Shown here piece after piece: positions 1 through 12,479 of a DNA stretch of 64,000 bases. Made by a program: the position numbers and the translations under genes. Every line of letters begins with the position of its first letter. Position 1 is the first letter of the stretch. This DNA comes from Dioscorea cayenensis subsp. rotundata (taxonomy: Eukaryota > Streptophyta > Magnoliopsida > Dioscoreales > Dioscoreaceae): the NCBI RefSeq assembly GCF_009730915.1, contig NC_052479.1:29761610-29825609 (forward strand). The letters run 5' to 3'. The notes below the pieces were generated by a model, which was given only the letters and a program-made list of their open reading frames with translations, was not told the origin of the DNA and did not search any database.

Positions 1-1390
1 TCTATGTTCTTGGAATTTATGTTTCTTATTATAAACTGGCATGAATATCGTTTTTTGAGGGCAGGCACCAGTTTTGGTACATGGTGGTTGTACAAAGAGT
101 GTGTGCTATCAAAAATTTATGCCAGACAACATGCGAAACTGCATTCCCCAATTGTCGTCCTGTAATAGGCAATTGTATTGTTGCCATTACTGGGGCAGCC
201 TGCTCCTGCTCATTCAACTGCTGAGTGGCATGAATAGTAGTATAATTATCTTTCACTGTAAAAAGACCTTGTTGAGTTCTCTTGATTCTTTGAAATCCTA
301 TACAATTATGTTTTGAATTGCCAGCATGTCGGCGAAATAAGAATGCTCACAGTTTTTATCACTGGTGATGATGATCATCTTGCTTATAATTGTTTTGTTC
401 TTAAGCTTTAGTGAGCGTGCTCTTATACTGCTTATTATCAGATTATTGCCACTTTGATGATGCTCCAAAAGCATATAGTGATTAAAAAAAAACTCAGATC
501 AAGTTATCCTGCCATTGGCTTCTCTATTGTCAATTTAACTGAGACCCCCTGTAGTTAATGGGTTGAAGATAGCATGTATTCGGATATCCAATGACTTGCT
601 TGATTTCATTGTAACTGGTTGATAAAATCTGGAAAGAGATCCTGTCAATAAGAAAAGTGTTAGCGGATACCATGTGAGGAAATCAAAGGAGAATATTAAA
701 TATTACCTTGTATAATTCGTTGTATTTGACAATGTTCTAATTTATTTATTTATTTATTTTTTTATGGACATTACTGACGATTGACAAGAGATTCATCTCA
801 CAGGAGATTTTTATGAACTCGGTCTATCTAGACCGAGCACATAGTGAGTGGCTTTAATTTTGATAATTCTCTGTAATATTGTCCAAAATTTTCTTTGAAA
901 TGCATCAGTATCACTCTACAAATCCTCTGTGTATCTTGATTTTTTGAAGTATGGATTGTAACAGACCAAATGAAGGTCTCGGGCATCATCGTTGGAGTCA
1001 TCTTTTGTTGTCTTGCTTTTATCTGCACGTGCAGAGTAACAGGCTTGAAATGTCATCCTTTCATATTTCTTTTTTTCATGCTGATGATTTTGAAGTTATG
1101 TTTCAGCATTTTTGAAGATGAATTAATGCGGTTGCAGGTGAGGCAGCCGATGTGAATGAATGTGTTAGAATGTGTTAGAATGTTAGGCTGCAAACAAAAT
1201 TTATGCCAGACACAATGCAAGCCTTCCAAATGCCCTGTTCAGTTTCGGCCTCGTGCATAGACGTTGGCCATTGTAAGTGAACTCTCAATTGCTAATAACT
1301 ATGCCCGTTGCTCACTGTATGTTTAATAAAAGGTATCTGTAATCTTCTGTTGTTTCTTCACTGCTGTGTTTGGATTGATATTTGATAATT
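1..1390. other. Non-coding left edge, possible 3' part of an unseen gene
   Basis: I recognise no gene here. Short open frames exist on both strands but none shows a known domain or a coherent exon series. A poly(A)-signal-like AATAAA lies near 1324, so the region could be the 3' end of a plus-strand transcript that starts outside the window. Two related segments, near 112-140 and 1194-1222, share AAAATTTATGCCAGACA, which suggests an old local duplication of about 1.1 kb spacing. Confidence 0.4.
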
Positions 1391-2490
1391 GAAATACTTC
1401 TTTTTTCTGAGATTTTACACTGATTTGAATGAGTATCAATGTCTAAACTATTTAACTGTATGAAACTGTGCATCAATAAAGGAATCATTATTAATTGATC
1501 TAAATCTTCTTCTTCTTCTTCTTCTTCTTCTTCTTTTTTTGTGAAAAGTTTCAGTAATTTGAGAAGAGTGTAAGGAAGAAAAGATACCCTTATTAGTAAT
1601 CTTTAGAAAGTTTCAGTGATTTGAGAAGAGTACATGCATCAATGATTGAGAAACTTTAAGAAAAGGAAGCAAGCATTATCTATCAATGATTGAATTGCCG
1701 CTTTATTTCTGAAATGTTTCAATGATTTGAGAAGAGTATCAATGTCTATACAATGTTGATCAATATTGACAAACTTGAAGTAATCATTATAGCTAATCTA
1801 AGTATCACTGTTTTCTGAAAAGTTTCAGTGATTTGAGAAGAGTAACAATGTCTATACTATATAATTGCAGTAAAACCATGGATTGGTGGGTGATAAGCTT
1901 GAATGAAAGAAAGGAAACAATTGTCAGTATAATCAAAATATTTATATAATTTTTCTGAAAAGTTTCAGTAATTTGAGAACAATATCAATGTCCCCAAACT
2001 ATACAAACATGGTAAAAATGCTTTGATAGTTGAGAAGTTTGAATGAAAGAGCAGAAACTCTTGTCAGTGATAGAAATGCTCATTTTCTTTATCCTGGAAA
2101 GTTTCGGTAATTCAAGAGATGAGTATCAATGTCTCTAGATCATTTAAATGCAGTAAAAAGCATTGATACTGGAGAAGCTTGAATCAAATACTTTTTGAGA
2201 ACAGTACCAACATCTGAACTATATATCTTCAGTAAACCATGAGTCAATGCTTGCAAATCTTCGATACAGAAATAGTGAAACGTGTCACTGATCCGAGAAG
2301 AGTATCAATCTCGAAAGTATATAACTGCAGTAAACGATGCAGCAATGCTTGCGAATCTTCAATGATCAAAAGTGCTTATTTTTTGTTTTATTATGCTTAT
2401 TCTTTTTTGCTGAAAAGTTTCAGTGATTCGATAAGAGAATCGATCTGAAAACTGTTTAACTGCAGTAAAATCATGGATGAATGAGAAGCT
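1390..2490. repeat. Degenerate tandem repeat array with a conserved hairpin box
   Basis: About eight diverged copies of a 100-140 bp unit are visible. Each begins with a box close to CTGAAAAGTTTCAGTGATTT, followed by GAGAAGAGTATCAATGTCT, then in several copies by ACTGCAGTAAAACCATGG and GAGAAGCTTGAATGAAAG. Copy starts are near 1539, 1604, 1709, 1818, 1957, 2097, 2280 and 2412. The box start CTGAAA-AG-TTTCAG can form a short perfect hairpin. There is no conserved open frame. Function is unknown. Confidence 0.8.
1506..1535. repeat. (TTC)n microsatellite
   Basis: About ten TTC units followed by a T run, lying just before the first strong copy of the tandem array. Confidence 0.95.
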
Positions 2491-2649
2491 CTGAAGTATC
2501 TTGATCTTTCAATCTGATCTTGTTTTTATGCCATTCTGGTCTATGTTGCATTTGTAGCTCTAGGCTTTGAGCATATGATGCTCATCTTTAATACCAATTC
2601 AGACTAGAGCTTTGTCTTCTGCCATTCTTTTCTCCAATAAAAAGATTCA

Positions 2650-3775
2650 TGACTTTGATTATGTAAAACAAAAACAAAACCGATCTTTTATTTGATTCCA
2701 ATTACTTTCTGTATTATTATCTTTATTTTCCGTATTCGGCTCGAGGTTTATAAAGATGATAATGTAGTTCTTTATGTTGTATCTTATGTTTGATTTTGAT
2801 ACTTTACCACTTTGAACTTTTTGTTGATTGTCAAATAGTCCCTCTTTTTAGACACAGTTATATTTTCCTCCATACCGAACGGATAATTACATATATACCC
2901 ATATGACACCGACCTATTTACATATCCTCTCTTTGGATCTAGATTGCACTAATTAATAAAGTATCAAAGAGTCAAATTTACCCCGTCATATATTGAAATA
3001 ACATTCTTGTTACATATATATATATATATATATTAAGAGGGCTTGTTTCTAAACGAAGGTTGATATTTTAGTCATTGGATTGGAATCTAATGGTTGCAAA
3101 TTATCTCTCAATCTCAATAGTGCATTTATACAGCGTTTTGCAATAATGATTTGAACAGTGCTGTAAAATAGAATGCACAATGCTATAAACAGTTATACAA
3201 TATAAAGTAGGATATACAGTACTTTGATCTGAATTACCTAATCATAATTGTTATATTAACTCCGCCAATCACAAAACTTTTTATAAAAATCAACATCACA
3301 GTCACTCGGGCAATTACAGACGTCCAACTCTCTCACACTATAACTATACATTCTCACTGCAAATATATGATATCATTACTACTTATTTTATTATTATTAT
3401 ACTGATTTGTGTCTGTGTCTCTATTTCTATTTTTTCACAACCAGACGTTGGTTCCATCCGCAGTTGACGAATTCCCTCTATTTATTTTTCTTTATTTTTT
3501 TCTTTATATTAAAAAAGGTGTTTATATGAAGAACAAAGCATATGCCATTCTCCCTTTCAATGCAATTCAAAAAGGCTACTCCTACAGAATAGAATTTGCC
3601 TACACTTATATATTTATATATATATATATATATTTAAAAGCATCCTTCCACAAAATATCATTGTTTGCAAACAACCCTAAATGATCAACAAGAGCATAAA
3701 ATGACCGTTTTACCCTTATCGGAATATTATACATAATTTTTATCAGAGGGCAATATTAGTACATTTCTCCATATT
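2650..3775. other. AT-rich intergenic DNA upstream of the NIP gene
   Basis: No gene is supported. The stretch holds (TA)n runs at about 3014-3033 and 3609-3632 and a possible small MITE at about 2798-2985, whose ends share TTTGATACTTTA in inverted orientation. A short open frame at 3409-3684 is low-complexity and looks spurious. Confidence 0.5.
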
Positions 3776-3797
3776 ATATATATATATATATATATAC
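3776..3797 (+). promoter_or_regulatory. (TA)n tract that may serve as the NIP TATA region
   Basis: A pure TA run ends about 55 bases before the NIP ATG at 3852. Its place suits a TATA element, but the same repeat type occurs many times in this window, so this is only a positional argument. Confidence 0.35.
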
Positions 3798-3851
3798 CAT
3801 AACACCAACCAACTCTCTTATAGCACAAGCCTTAAGATCTCCGGCCACACA

Positions 3852-6241
3852 ATGGCAGACCCTGAGCAGAGTGGTGGTGGTGATGTGAAGAACTCCGGCG
3901 ATGTTGATAGCGCCGGAGTTCTTATTCGGAAGATCGCCGCTGAGTTCATCGGCACTCTCATCCTTGTCTTCATGAGCACTGCCGGAGCCATAGTTGATGA
4001 GAAGACTGACGGCGCCGTCACGTTCGTTGGCGTCGCCGCTTGCACCGGTCTCGCTGTCATGATTGTTGTCATGGCCATTGGACATATCTCCGGTGGTCAT
4101 GTCAATCCGGCCGTCACCGTCGCCGCCGCCACTCTCCGGCAGCTCCCTTGGAGGCAGGTACGTAAACATTGTTGTTGTTGTTGTTGTTGTTCATGCATGC
4201 ATGGTTTTAACTTGTTGTACGTAGAGAAATAAACAATTAGAGAAGAAAATTGTAGTATTATTATACTAATTTTTTAGGGTATAAATTATATTGAAATTCG
4301 TTGATATTGAGATTTATTTATATTTATATTTTTATTTTTTTATTTTTTTATTTTTTTGATTAATATGAGCTATTAGTTTGAATTTGGAAAAATTTTAATA
4401 AGATGAAAAATAAATGGTAATTAATTTGTATTGATGGAAGCTAAACAAAATTATTTACAAAAATATATATATATATATATATGCTATTTAATATTTTTAA
4501 ACTATATAAATAAAAACAGTAAATATATGAACAAAAAAAAACTTTAATCCATACTAAGTAGTAAAATGAATGAAGGTTAATTAATTATCAAATATTGAAT
4601 ATATATATATATATATATTTATTTTGATGCATAAAATGAAGGTACCAATGTACATAGGAGCTCAATTAACAGCATCTATTTGTGCTGGACTTGCACTGAA
4701 GATAATTTTTCAACCGGCGGTGAGCGGAGGAGTGACAATTCCAACCGGCGGTGATCTTGAAGCTTTCTTCTTGGAATTCATCATCAGTTTTAATTTGATG
4801 TTTGTCATCACTAGTCTTGCCTTTGATGCTAAAGCCGTAAGATTGTTATTATTATTATTATTATTTTAAATTTATTTATTTTACCAAAGAGTTGATATAT
4901 AAACTTATCGGTAATGGTTCCACTGAGAAAGACATACATACATTGTGAGAATTCATTATTCGAGATCAAAATACGTTGAATACAATAGTGGCAAGGATCC
5001 TTAGTTGTAGGAGCAGACTTATAGCTTTATCTTTGTTTTGGTCAGGTGAGGATGCATGAGTAAGCTGTCATTGTTTTTTCTTTGCGCACGTTTGGAATTG
5101 CGCTTGCTACATTTGTAAAAAAATAAAAAATAAAAATTATTTTATTTTATTTTTTATATTTTAAATTTAATAATTTGTGTAGGTTGGCGAACTCGTTGGT
5201 ATTGGTGTTGGTGCCACAGTAGGCCTAAATGTTCTCATTGCCGGGTTTGTATGATCACCATTTGTTTTTGAGTTTCCATTTATGTATAATTTCTCCCCTA
5301 AAAATTAAAAAAATTTCATATATATATATCATTTTGTAAATTTTTTTCTTGTTGGTGTGTGTGCTTATGTGCTTGGCACAAGTATAGTGTCTCAAGTTCA
5401 CAACTATATATGTCACAAACATATAGTACATATAGTTATGATATATGGTTAATTATGATATATAGTTATGAGTTTTTCTCTGTTAGATTTTTTTTGTGTT
5501 TTGAAGTGAACGTTCATATCTTGACTAGCTAATTTTGGGTGTACATGGATTTGTCTTTTAATTGATTTATCCTTTAGAGTGAGGGTTTACAACCTAACAT
5601 ATAGTACTGTAGTATTGTGCCCGTATTGAGTCTCCCGAGATTGTGCAAGCTTGTGGGTTGCACAATCCTGTTGACATCTTAAATCAAAGTTATTAGAACC
5701 GGATTGAACTGACTGTTTGACGGATTGAATCGGTGTTGGAACCGGTCTGATTTTTCAATTAAATTGAAATTACAATTCAACCGGTAAAAATCAGGTAGTT
5801 TTTAAATGAACTAATAGCAGTTATTTTTAAAATAAACTGTTTTTTTAGATAATCATGAATGTTATATTAAATTAAAATATTTAAATTGATTTAGTAATTA
5901 AATTGATTTAACACTTTAAACAGTTCAATGTCCTGTCTGGTTCTAACAACTATGTTCTGAATATTAATCAATGATTAATATCGTCAATGTAAGATAGATA
6001 TTACGGTTAATCAGTTTGACACCATAAAATATTTCTCAATAATTTAATTATAATATATATGATTTACAGGAAAACAAGTGGAGCTTCAATGAATCCAGCA
6101 AGAACTTTAGGACCGGCCATCTTCTCAAACAACTTCAAAGCAATTTGGGTGTATTTCATTGCTCCACCATTTGGTGCTCTCATCGGTGCTCACACATACT
6201 CTTCCATCAAGTTATCCCCCCAAAAAAATAATAAATATTAA
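3852..6241 (+). CDS. NIP: NOD26-like intrinsic protein (aquaporin, NIP subgroup II-like)
   Basis: Membrane channel of the major intrinsic protein family. Relatives in the NIP5;1/NIP6;1/rice NIP3 group pass boric acid and other small uncharged solutes; the substrate here is inferred. Four exons join in frame: 3852-4157, 4642-4836, 5183-5244 and 6070-6241, giving 244 residues. Visible are six hydrophobic segments and both pore motifs, NPA at 85-87 (after GHISGG) and NPA at 196-198 followed by Arg199. By alignment from memory the selectivity filter is Thr65, Ile150, Ala193, Arg199. Subgroup II normally has Ala at the first site and often NPS/NPV motifs, so this copy is divergent. The N-terminus (about 25 residues, acidic, Gly-rich) is shorter than usual. 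AKAV replaces the common TRAV after helix 5. ATG context is CACACAATGG. Introns carry (GTT)n and (TA)n runs. Confidence 0.93.
4173..4190. repeat. (GTT)n run in NIP intron 1
   Basis: About six GTT units start 15 bases after the intron 1 donor, followed by an alternating CATGCATGCATGG palindrome. Confidence 0.8.
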
Positions 6242-6700
6242 TCAATAAATTCAATCTATATATATATCATAATAATAAAATTTTAATACTATTTTATTGT
6301 ACCATTTTTTTTTACTAAATAAACAAACCACCGTGAGCTTTGTAAGTATGTATTGAATGTACTACTGGCCGGTTCTTATCTTGTGCATGAGAAACTCACT
6401 GTCTATGTCTCTATTTAATATGTTTCAGATAGAGTTTAAATATGTGTTTATTACAAGATTTGATGTATAAATTTTATGTGTATGTATATGTTAGTGAAAA
6501 GCATATTAAATTCAATAAAAAAAATTCATAATTAAATATATGCTATTTTTTTTTAATATTTTATTTAGAATTTGGGTCTTGGTATGTGAAACAGGCTTAT
6601 CGGATTTAGAATCCGATAGGATCTAGGATCCGAATGGCAATTAGTTATATAGCCCCCTGAAAAATAATAAAATTTATGAAAAGGCCCTTCTTTCAGACAC
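6242..6700. other. Intergenic DNA between NIP and eIFiso4G
   Basis: NIP 3' UTR followed by AT-rich spacer. No gene or repeat is clearly seen. The two genes are in tandem orientation and only about 650 bases apart. Confidence 0.6.
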
Positions 6701-6701
6701 T

Positions 6702-6709
6702 ATAAAAGG
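6702..6709 (+). promoter_or_regulatory. TATA box of the eIFiso4G gene
   Basis: TATAAAAG lies 182 bases before the ATG at 6891. A leader of about 150 bases without any ATG would follow, containing (GAGC)n and CT-rich tracts typical of plant 5' UTRs. Confidence 0.6.
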
Positions 6710-6890
6710 GCTTCCTTTTCCGAGCGAGCGAGCGATCTCTCTCCTCTTTGAGAGGGTTTCTCACTTGCGATTCGAAAAGCGAGGTCTTAGAATTCGGTTC
6801 GAGGTCATCCGATCGAGATCGAACGGATCTCTTCATCGAGGCTGCTTCAGAGACGGATTTCGGGATCTAGGTAACCGGCGAAGTGTGTGG

Positions 6891-9800
6891 ATGGATCAGA
6901 CGGTCATCAGTCTCCGGCCAGGTGGCGGCGGTGGGCGTCCTAGGCTCTTTGCTCCCCGGTTTGACGTCTCGGCTCTTGGAGCTGAGACTACGGGGTTTCG
7001 CACTCATGGAGGCGTTGGCACGGAGTTGCAGATTAAGGTGAGAGAGAAATTGGGCGGTTTTGGATCTAGGGTTGATTCTTTTTTATTTTTAATATTTTAT
7101 TTGTAGTGGATTTGGTGATTTGAGTTTGGATTTGTTGGAAAGGTGGCGAATTGATGGGTGTGGTGGTAGGTTTAGGGTTAGGAGCTTGGTTTTGGGTGTG
7201 TTTGGTGGAATTTGGGTTTATTTTATTGTGAATTGGGTTTAATTGTGGCAAAGATTCGAACTTGAAGGAATAAGGAGATAGGTTTATTAGGTAAGCGTAA
7301 AGGTTGCGTCTTGGTTGGATATGGTGGTATATTTAGATTTGGAAGCTACGGTTTTGGGACATGTATTAGATTAAAGGATATATTGGACCATGAGTTTTGT
7401 GGATTTTAGTGTTTGGAATTTTAAGTTTGTGGACTTATTTGTGGTTGATTGAAATTGTAAAAGATGATCAGAGGCAATCATCACTTTTAAGATGATACTT
7501 CGAGTAGATTGGTTAGCTCATTTCTTTAGGATTTATTTGATTGAAATCCAATACTTCCTTTGGGTCTTTACAATTGTTTGTTTCTTTTCCTGCATATATT
7601 TTCATGCAGTGTTGTGTATCCGGAAGCAGGTGGACTTGCTTTTATGTTCTGTGATGAAGTTTGCAACTCAAAAAATGAGGATTTATTTGTCTTTGATTGA
7701 AAAAAAAAACGCTTCACATAATGAAGAGGCAATGGTACGTATAAAAAATGAGAGGAGGCAGGAATTACTATTGAGATAATACTGACAGAAGATTGGTTAG
7801 TTCATTTTCTTAGGTTTAATTTGACTGACATTCACTCCATTGGGTCTGCATATTTATGGTTTTCTTCCTGCTATGTGATTTCAATCAGTTTCTTGGATGT
7901 TGTTTTTGTTTTGTGTGATGATGTTTGCACCTTTGAGTATGAGAATTTACTTGTGTTTGATTGAAAAAAATCCTAATGAGGCAAGGACGTGTGTAAAAGA
8001 TAATAAGAGGCAATAATCTCTATGAAGATACTTCTGACAGAAGATTGGTTTGTTCATGTTCTTAGGATTTATTTGACTGACGTTCGGTGTTTCCTTTGGG
8101 GCTTTACATTTGTTGTTTGTTTCCTGCTACATTTGTCTTGGCATCCTTCCTTTGGGGCTTTGCATTTGTTGTTTGTTTCCTGCTACATTTGTCTTGGCAT
8201 CCTGTTATATGTTTTCAATTGTCGTCTTGCATATCATTGTTTTTGTTCTCTGTCATGGCATTTGCAATCTTGCATGTGAGGATTTATTTATATTTGGTTG
8301 AAAATATTTACACAATGAGGTGGAAAGGACATTTGTAAAATGTGATATAAGAGGCAAGAATCACTAACGAGATAATTACAGGGGAAGATTAGGTTAGTTC
8401 ATTTTCATAGGCGTTAATTGAGTGATGGTCAAGACTTTCTTTGATATTCACACTTGACATTTGTTTACTGTTACACGTTCTACAGTGATGCATATCATAT
8501 CACTGAAAACTTATCCTCGTATTAATTTGGCTATGATTATTTTATATGTCAGACTGGTGATGCGAGATTTGAAGGTCATGAGCACATTCATTATACAAGG
8601 GATCAACTTCTAAAACTTAGAGAGGTACCTTTTCTTTTGGTATTTGCTTTCCTTGGTCATTATTGCAAATGATAATATGGTGAAGTTGCAAGACATGTAA
8701 TTATTTTCTTATGCTTTGTGAGTTCTTTCTTCTTTTTGTTATGCATCATTGACTTATTATGTAAACGGAGGAAGAAGTGATCAAGGTTGGAAGGAAGCCA
8801 ATTGTTGAGGGAAGCTTACTATGAGATGCCCGCCAATTTTGCTTTGAGTTCTTTTATTGGAATGCTTTGCTGAATTTCTTTCACGTCCGTTTCTAATCTT
8901 TTTTCCATGTTAATGTGCAACCAAATAAGTTTCTAAATTTTGCACAAGCATTCAACCCTGAAGCCTGAACTTCTACTTTTGATTGTGTAGAGTTCTGATT
9001 TTTGCTTTTTATGATCTTTTTAACATGGGTTCTGCATTACTGTTTGGCTATTGTAAATTTGCATCTATGCTGTCAATTATGTTTGACAGTTGGCACTGGA
9101 GAAAAGGGCATTGAAAAAGATACTGACCAAGCAATATATTTGCCCAAATTTTCAAGTGATTTTTTTGTTTCATTTAAAAATCTTTCTTTTCAATGACTTG
9201 GTATTTCCGTCCAGGCTGTTGATGTCCCAAATGATATTCTGAAAATCAAGCAAGAGATAGATGCTGAGCTTTTGGTTGAAGATCAAACTTGGGGACACAA
9301 TGATGCTAATGTGAGTATTGTTATGCTTTTTGTTCTTGCATGTAATTCATTGATGGGAATGTAATTTAGGATGCTTCCTCCTTTGGATTCTCTAGCACAA
9401 TCATAAAATATAGTATTCAAATAGGTTTCTTGATTTCCATCTTATTCTGATGATTATAATGCGTTGTTATTAACACATCTATTTATGTTTAGTTGCAAAA
9501 TCAGTCACAGAGTCGTTATTCTGAGCTAGACAATCGTGATTGGCGCAGCCGACCTACCTCATCACAGCTAGTTTCAGAGGAGAGATCATGGGAGGCAATT
9601 CGTGACAATAAAGAGTCAGGCTCATCCATGTCAAGACAAGATCAATGGACTTCTCATAAAGATCAAACATCATCCTCCCAAGGGGTAATTTTCATATTTT
9701 ATTAATTGCTATTTGATTGAAATTATTTGGGAAATTCTTCTTTTACGAAATGCTTGCTTTCATTTTTGTTATGAGGCTTTACTTTTGTTCATCATCAAAG

Positions 9801-12479
9801 TATAACGAAAGCAGATTTACTTGTAATTAACTCGTTAAATGTGCTGAATATAATTTCTTTGCTTTCTTGTGAGGTTTACCCAGGTTGTTTGGGGAATTCC
9901 TTGTTCTTTAATATGATTGATGACACACAGCTATATAATTGTTCTGATCTTCGGGATATGGCCAAGTTGTAGTAGTTATAAAGATTTTACAGTTTTTACT
10001 CCATATTAATTTTGGAGGAATGTAACTCACTTTGATTGATTGTCATTAATCAGGTAGGACCTACTCCTACTCTACTCAAGGCAGAGGTTCCATGGTCTGC
10101 TCGAAGAGGAAATCTTTCTGAAAAAGAACAAGTTCTGAAAACTGCGAAAGGGTAACTAGCACAAACATTGAATCTAACATAGAGAAATTTTCCCTTTTGA
10201 TTCTTTTTGAACTATATTTATGCAAGATAACCTTTATTGTAGCCTTTTTCTAGTGGAGACTCATTGGGCTTGACATACTTAACAGCTGCAAGACAAATAA
10301 ATAGGGATTTATGCTCATTGGATGAATTGAATGTCCTATGTATGGCATATGAACAGAGTTTATAAGTTAATTTTTGCTCCTGTATACTTGCAACAGACTA
10401 TGGACATTCCTTATATTTTTTTCCCTGAACAGGCTGTTTCTGAAGTTTTCTAATATGATCAACTGTGGTTCTGATTGATTGATAACATTAATTTTATAAC
10501 TTTTTTTTTCTTTCATGTTTGATGCAGTATACTGAACAAACTGACTCCAGAGAAATTTGATCTTCTCAAGGGCCAATTAATTGATTCAGGAATCACAACA
10601 CCTGATATTCTGAAGGTATTTGTGCCATCTTCTGTGAATTTTCTTTTGTCGAATTAAAAATTTTGGCTTAGCTTTGACTTGTGATCTTGTTCTGCTAAAT
10701 ATGCTATAATATTGCAGAGTGTCATCGAGCTCATATTTGACAAAGCGGTCTTGGAGCCAACCTTCTGCCCCATGTATGCCCAATTATGTTCTGAGCTCAA
10801 TGAAAGCCTTCAACCGTTTCCATCTGAAGAGCCTGGTGGAAAAGAAATTACATTTAGGCGCATTTTACTAGATAACTGCCAGGAGGCATTTGAAGGTGCT
10901 GACAGTTTAAGGGCCGAGATCAGGAAATTGGGTCCGGAGCAAGAAATTGAACGGCAGGATAAAGAAAGAATACTTAAGCTCCGAACTCTTGGTAACATCC
11001 GCCTTATCGGAGAGCTTTTAAAGCAAAAGATGGTGCCGGAGAAATTAGTTCATCATATTGTTCAGGTTCAGAGATTTACTATTTCTGATTTTTCTGCTTT
11101 TCTTTGGTGGACTTTGCAAAAATTTTCCTACTAAGTCTATGTTTCACATGACAACTACATGCAGGTGCTACTTGGACATGACCCCAAAGTATGTCCTGCA
11201 GAAGAGAATGTCGAGGCACTTTGCCAGCTCTTCAATACTATTGGCAAGCAGTTGGATGAAAACAAAAAGTCTCGGCGTTTTAATGATGCCTACTTCAACC
11301 GGGTGAAAGAGTTGACTAGAAACCCCCAACTCGCAGCACGTTTGAAGTTTATGGTTCGAGATGTTCTAGATCTGCGTGCCAATAACTGGATTCCTCGTCG
11401 TGAAGAGGTATTCTTTTCTACTGATTCAACGTGGCCCCTTTAATATTTACCTGTTCTTTGACAGATATCTCATTTTCTTGCTTCCCCTGATTTTGCAGAT
11501 GAAGGCAAAAACAATATCAGAAATCCACACAGAGGCAGAAAAGAATCTCGGGCTGCGTCCTGGAGCAACTGCAAGCATGAGAAATAGTCATAGCACCGGC
11601 TCATTGGGAAGCCCAGGTGCTTTCCCTGCAAATATTCCTCCCGGTATTGGTGGTATGATGCCTGGAATGCCCGGTGCAAGAAGGATGCCCGGAATGCCAG
11701 GACTCGATGGCGACAACTGGGAAGTTCAGCGAACTAAATCTTCGCACAAGGGTGGTGTTTCTTCTGCGCAGTCTCATGTTCTCGGAAAGCCATCCTCTAT
11801 TAATCCCCGGCTATTAATACAAGGCAGCAGCAGCGTTATAGCTGGGAAAACTAGTGCATTGTTGCAAGGCTCACGGTCTTCTTCTAATCCAGTTTCTGTT
11901 TCGATGAACCCTTCAAAGCCTCTTGCTCAAACAATTACCGAAAAGGCTGTGCCTGCTTCGAGATTGAGCACTGATGAGCTGCATAAGAAGACGGTTTCTC
12001 TCTTGGAGGAGTACTTCCACATCCGCATGCTTGACGAAGCATTCGAATGTGTGGTGGAGCTCAAGAGCCCGGATTACCATCCGGAGCTTGTCAAGGAGGC
12101 CATCAATCTTGCATTGGATAAGGGATCGAATTGTCCCGAGTTGGTTGGGAGGCTCTTGGAACATTTATTCGTCAAGAAGGTTCTCACATCAGGGGACCTC
12201 GGAACTGGTTGTTTGCTTTATGGCTCAATGATTGACGATATCGCCATTGACCTACCGAAATCGCCGTCACAGTTTGGTGAAATTGTCGGGAAGTTGATTT
12301 CGATCAATGCTGTGAGTTTTAAGACTGTAGAAGAAATCCTGAAGAAAGTGGAAGATTCAATGTTTAAGACGCCGATATTCATTGCCGCGTTGAGAAATGT
12401 CGAAGTGAGCTCGTCTGGTCAAGCGATTATTAGCGCGCAATCGGCAGATATTGAAGCTTGTCGGAACTTGCTTTCTTGA
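6891..12479 (+). CDS. eIFiso4G: Eukaryotic translation initiation factor isoform 4G
   Basis: Scaffold of the plant-specific cap-binding complex eIFiso4F; binds eIFiso4E, eIF4A and eIF3 in the cytosol. Nine exons join with consistent phases: 6891-7037, 8553-8624, 9215-9310, 9493-9684, 10054-10151, 10528-10615, 10718-11065, 11165-11407 and 11499-12479, giving 754 residues. The start [15 protein letters not shown] matches the family N-terminus. A MIF4G HEAT-repeat domain runs from about 202 to 430 ([37 protein letters not shown]). A Gly/Met/Pro-rich linker follows ([15 protein letters not shown]), then an MA3 domain from about 588 ([14 protein letters not shown]). No frame break is seen. Intron 1 (1.5 kb) contains a tandem array. 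Related proteins include eIF4G, which is much longer at the N-terminus; length and start favour the iso form. Confidence 0.97.
7460..8420. repeat. Tandem array of an approx. 280-bp unit in eIFiso4G intron 1
   Basis: Three full copies and one partial copy begin near 7466, 7748, 8003 and 8348 with variants of AGAGGCAATAATC, followed by AGAAGATTGGTTAGTTCAT, TTAGGATTTATTTGACTGA and TTGGGTCTTTACA. Copies differ by many substitutions and small indels, so the array is old. Confidence 0.85.
8091..8202. repeat. 56-bp recent duplication inside the intron array
   Basis: Two units, 8091-8146 and 8147-8202, start TTCCTTTGGGGCTTT and differ at only about one base. This is much younger than the surrounding 280-bp repeat. 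Confidence 0.9.

Noticed and set aside
1390-2490. Cluster of C/D-box snoRNA genes
   Set aside because: The spacing would fit, but the units lack a canonical TGATGA box C paired with a CTGA box D and flanking stems; kept only as an unexplained tandem repeat.
3774-4169. Minus-strand open frame of 131 codons over NIP exon 1
   Set aside because: It is the antisense shadow of a GC-rich exon whose plus-strand reading is a clear aquaporin.
7066-7251. Minus-strand frame rich in Asn, Pro and Thr
   Set aside because: Shadow of a G/T-rich part of eIFiso4G intron 1; no domain and wrong strand.
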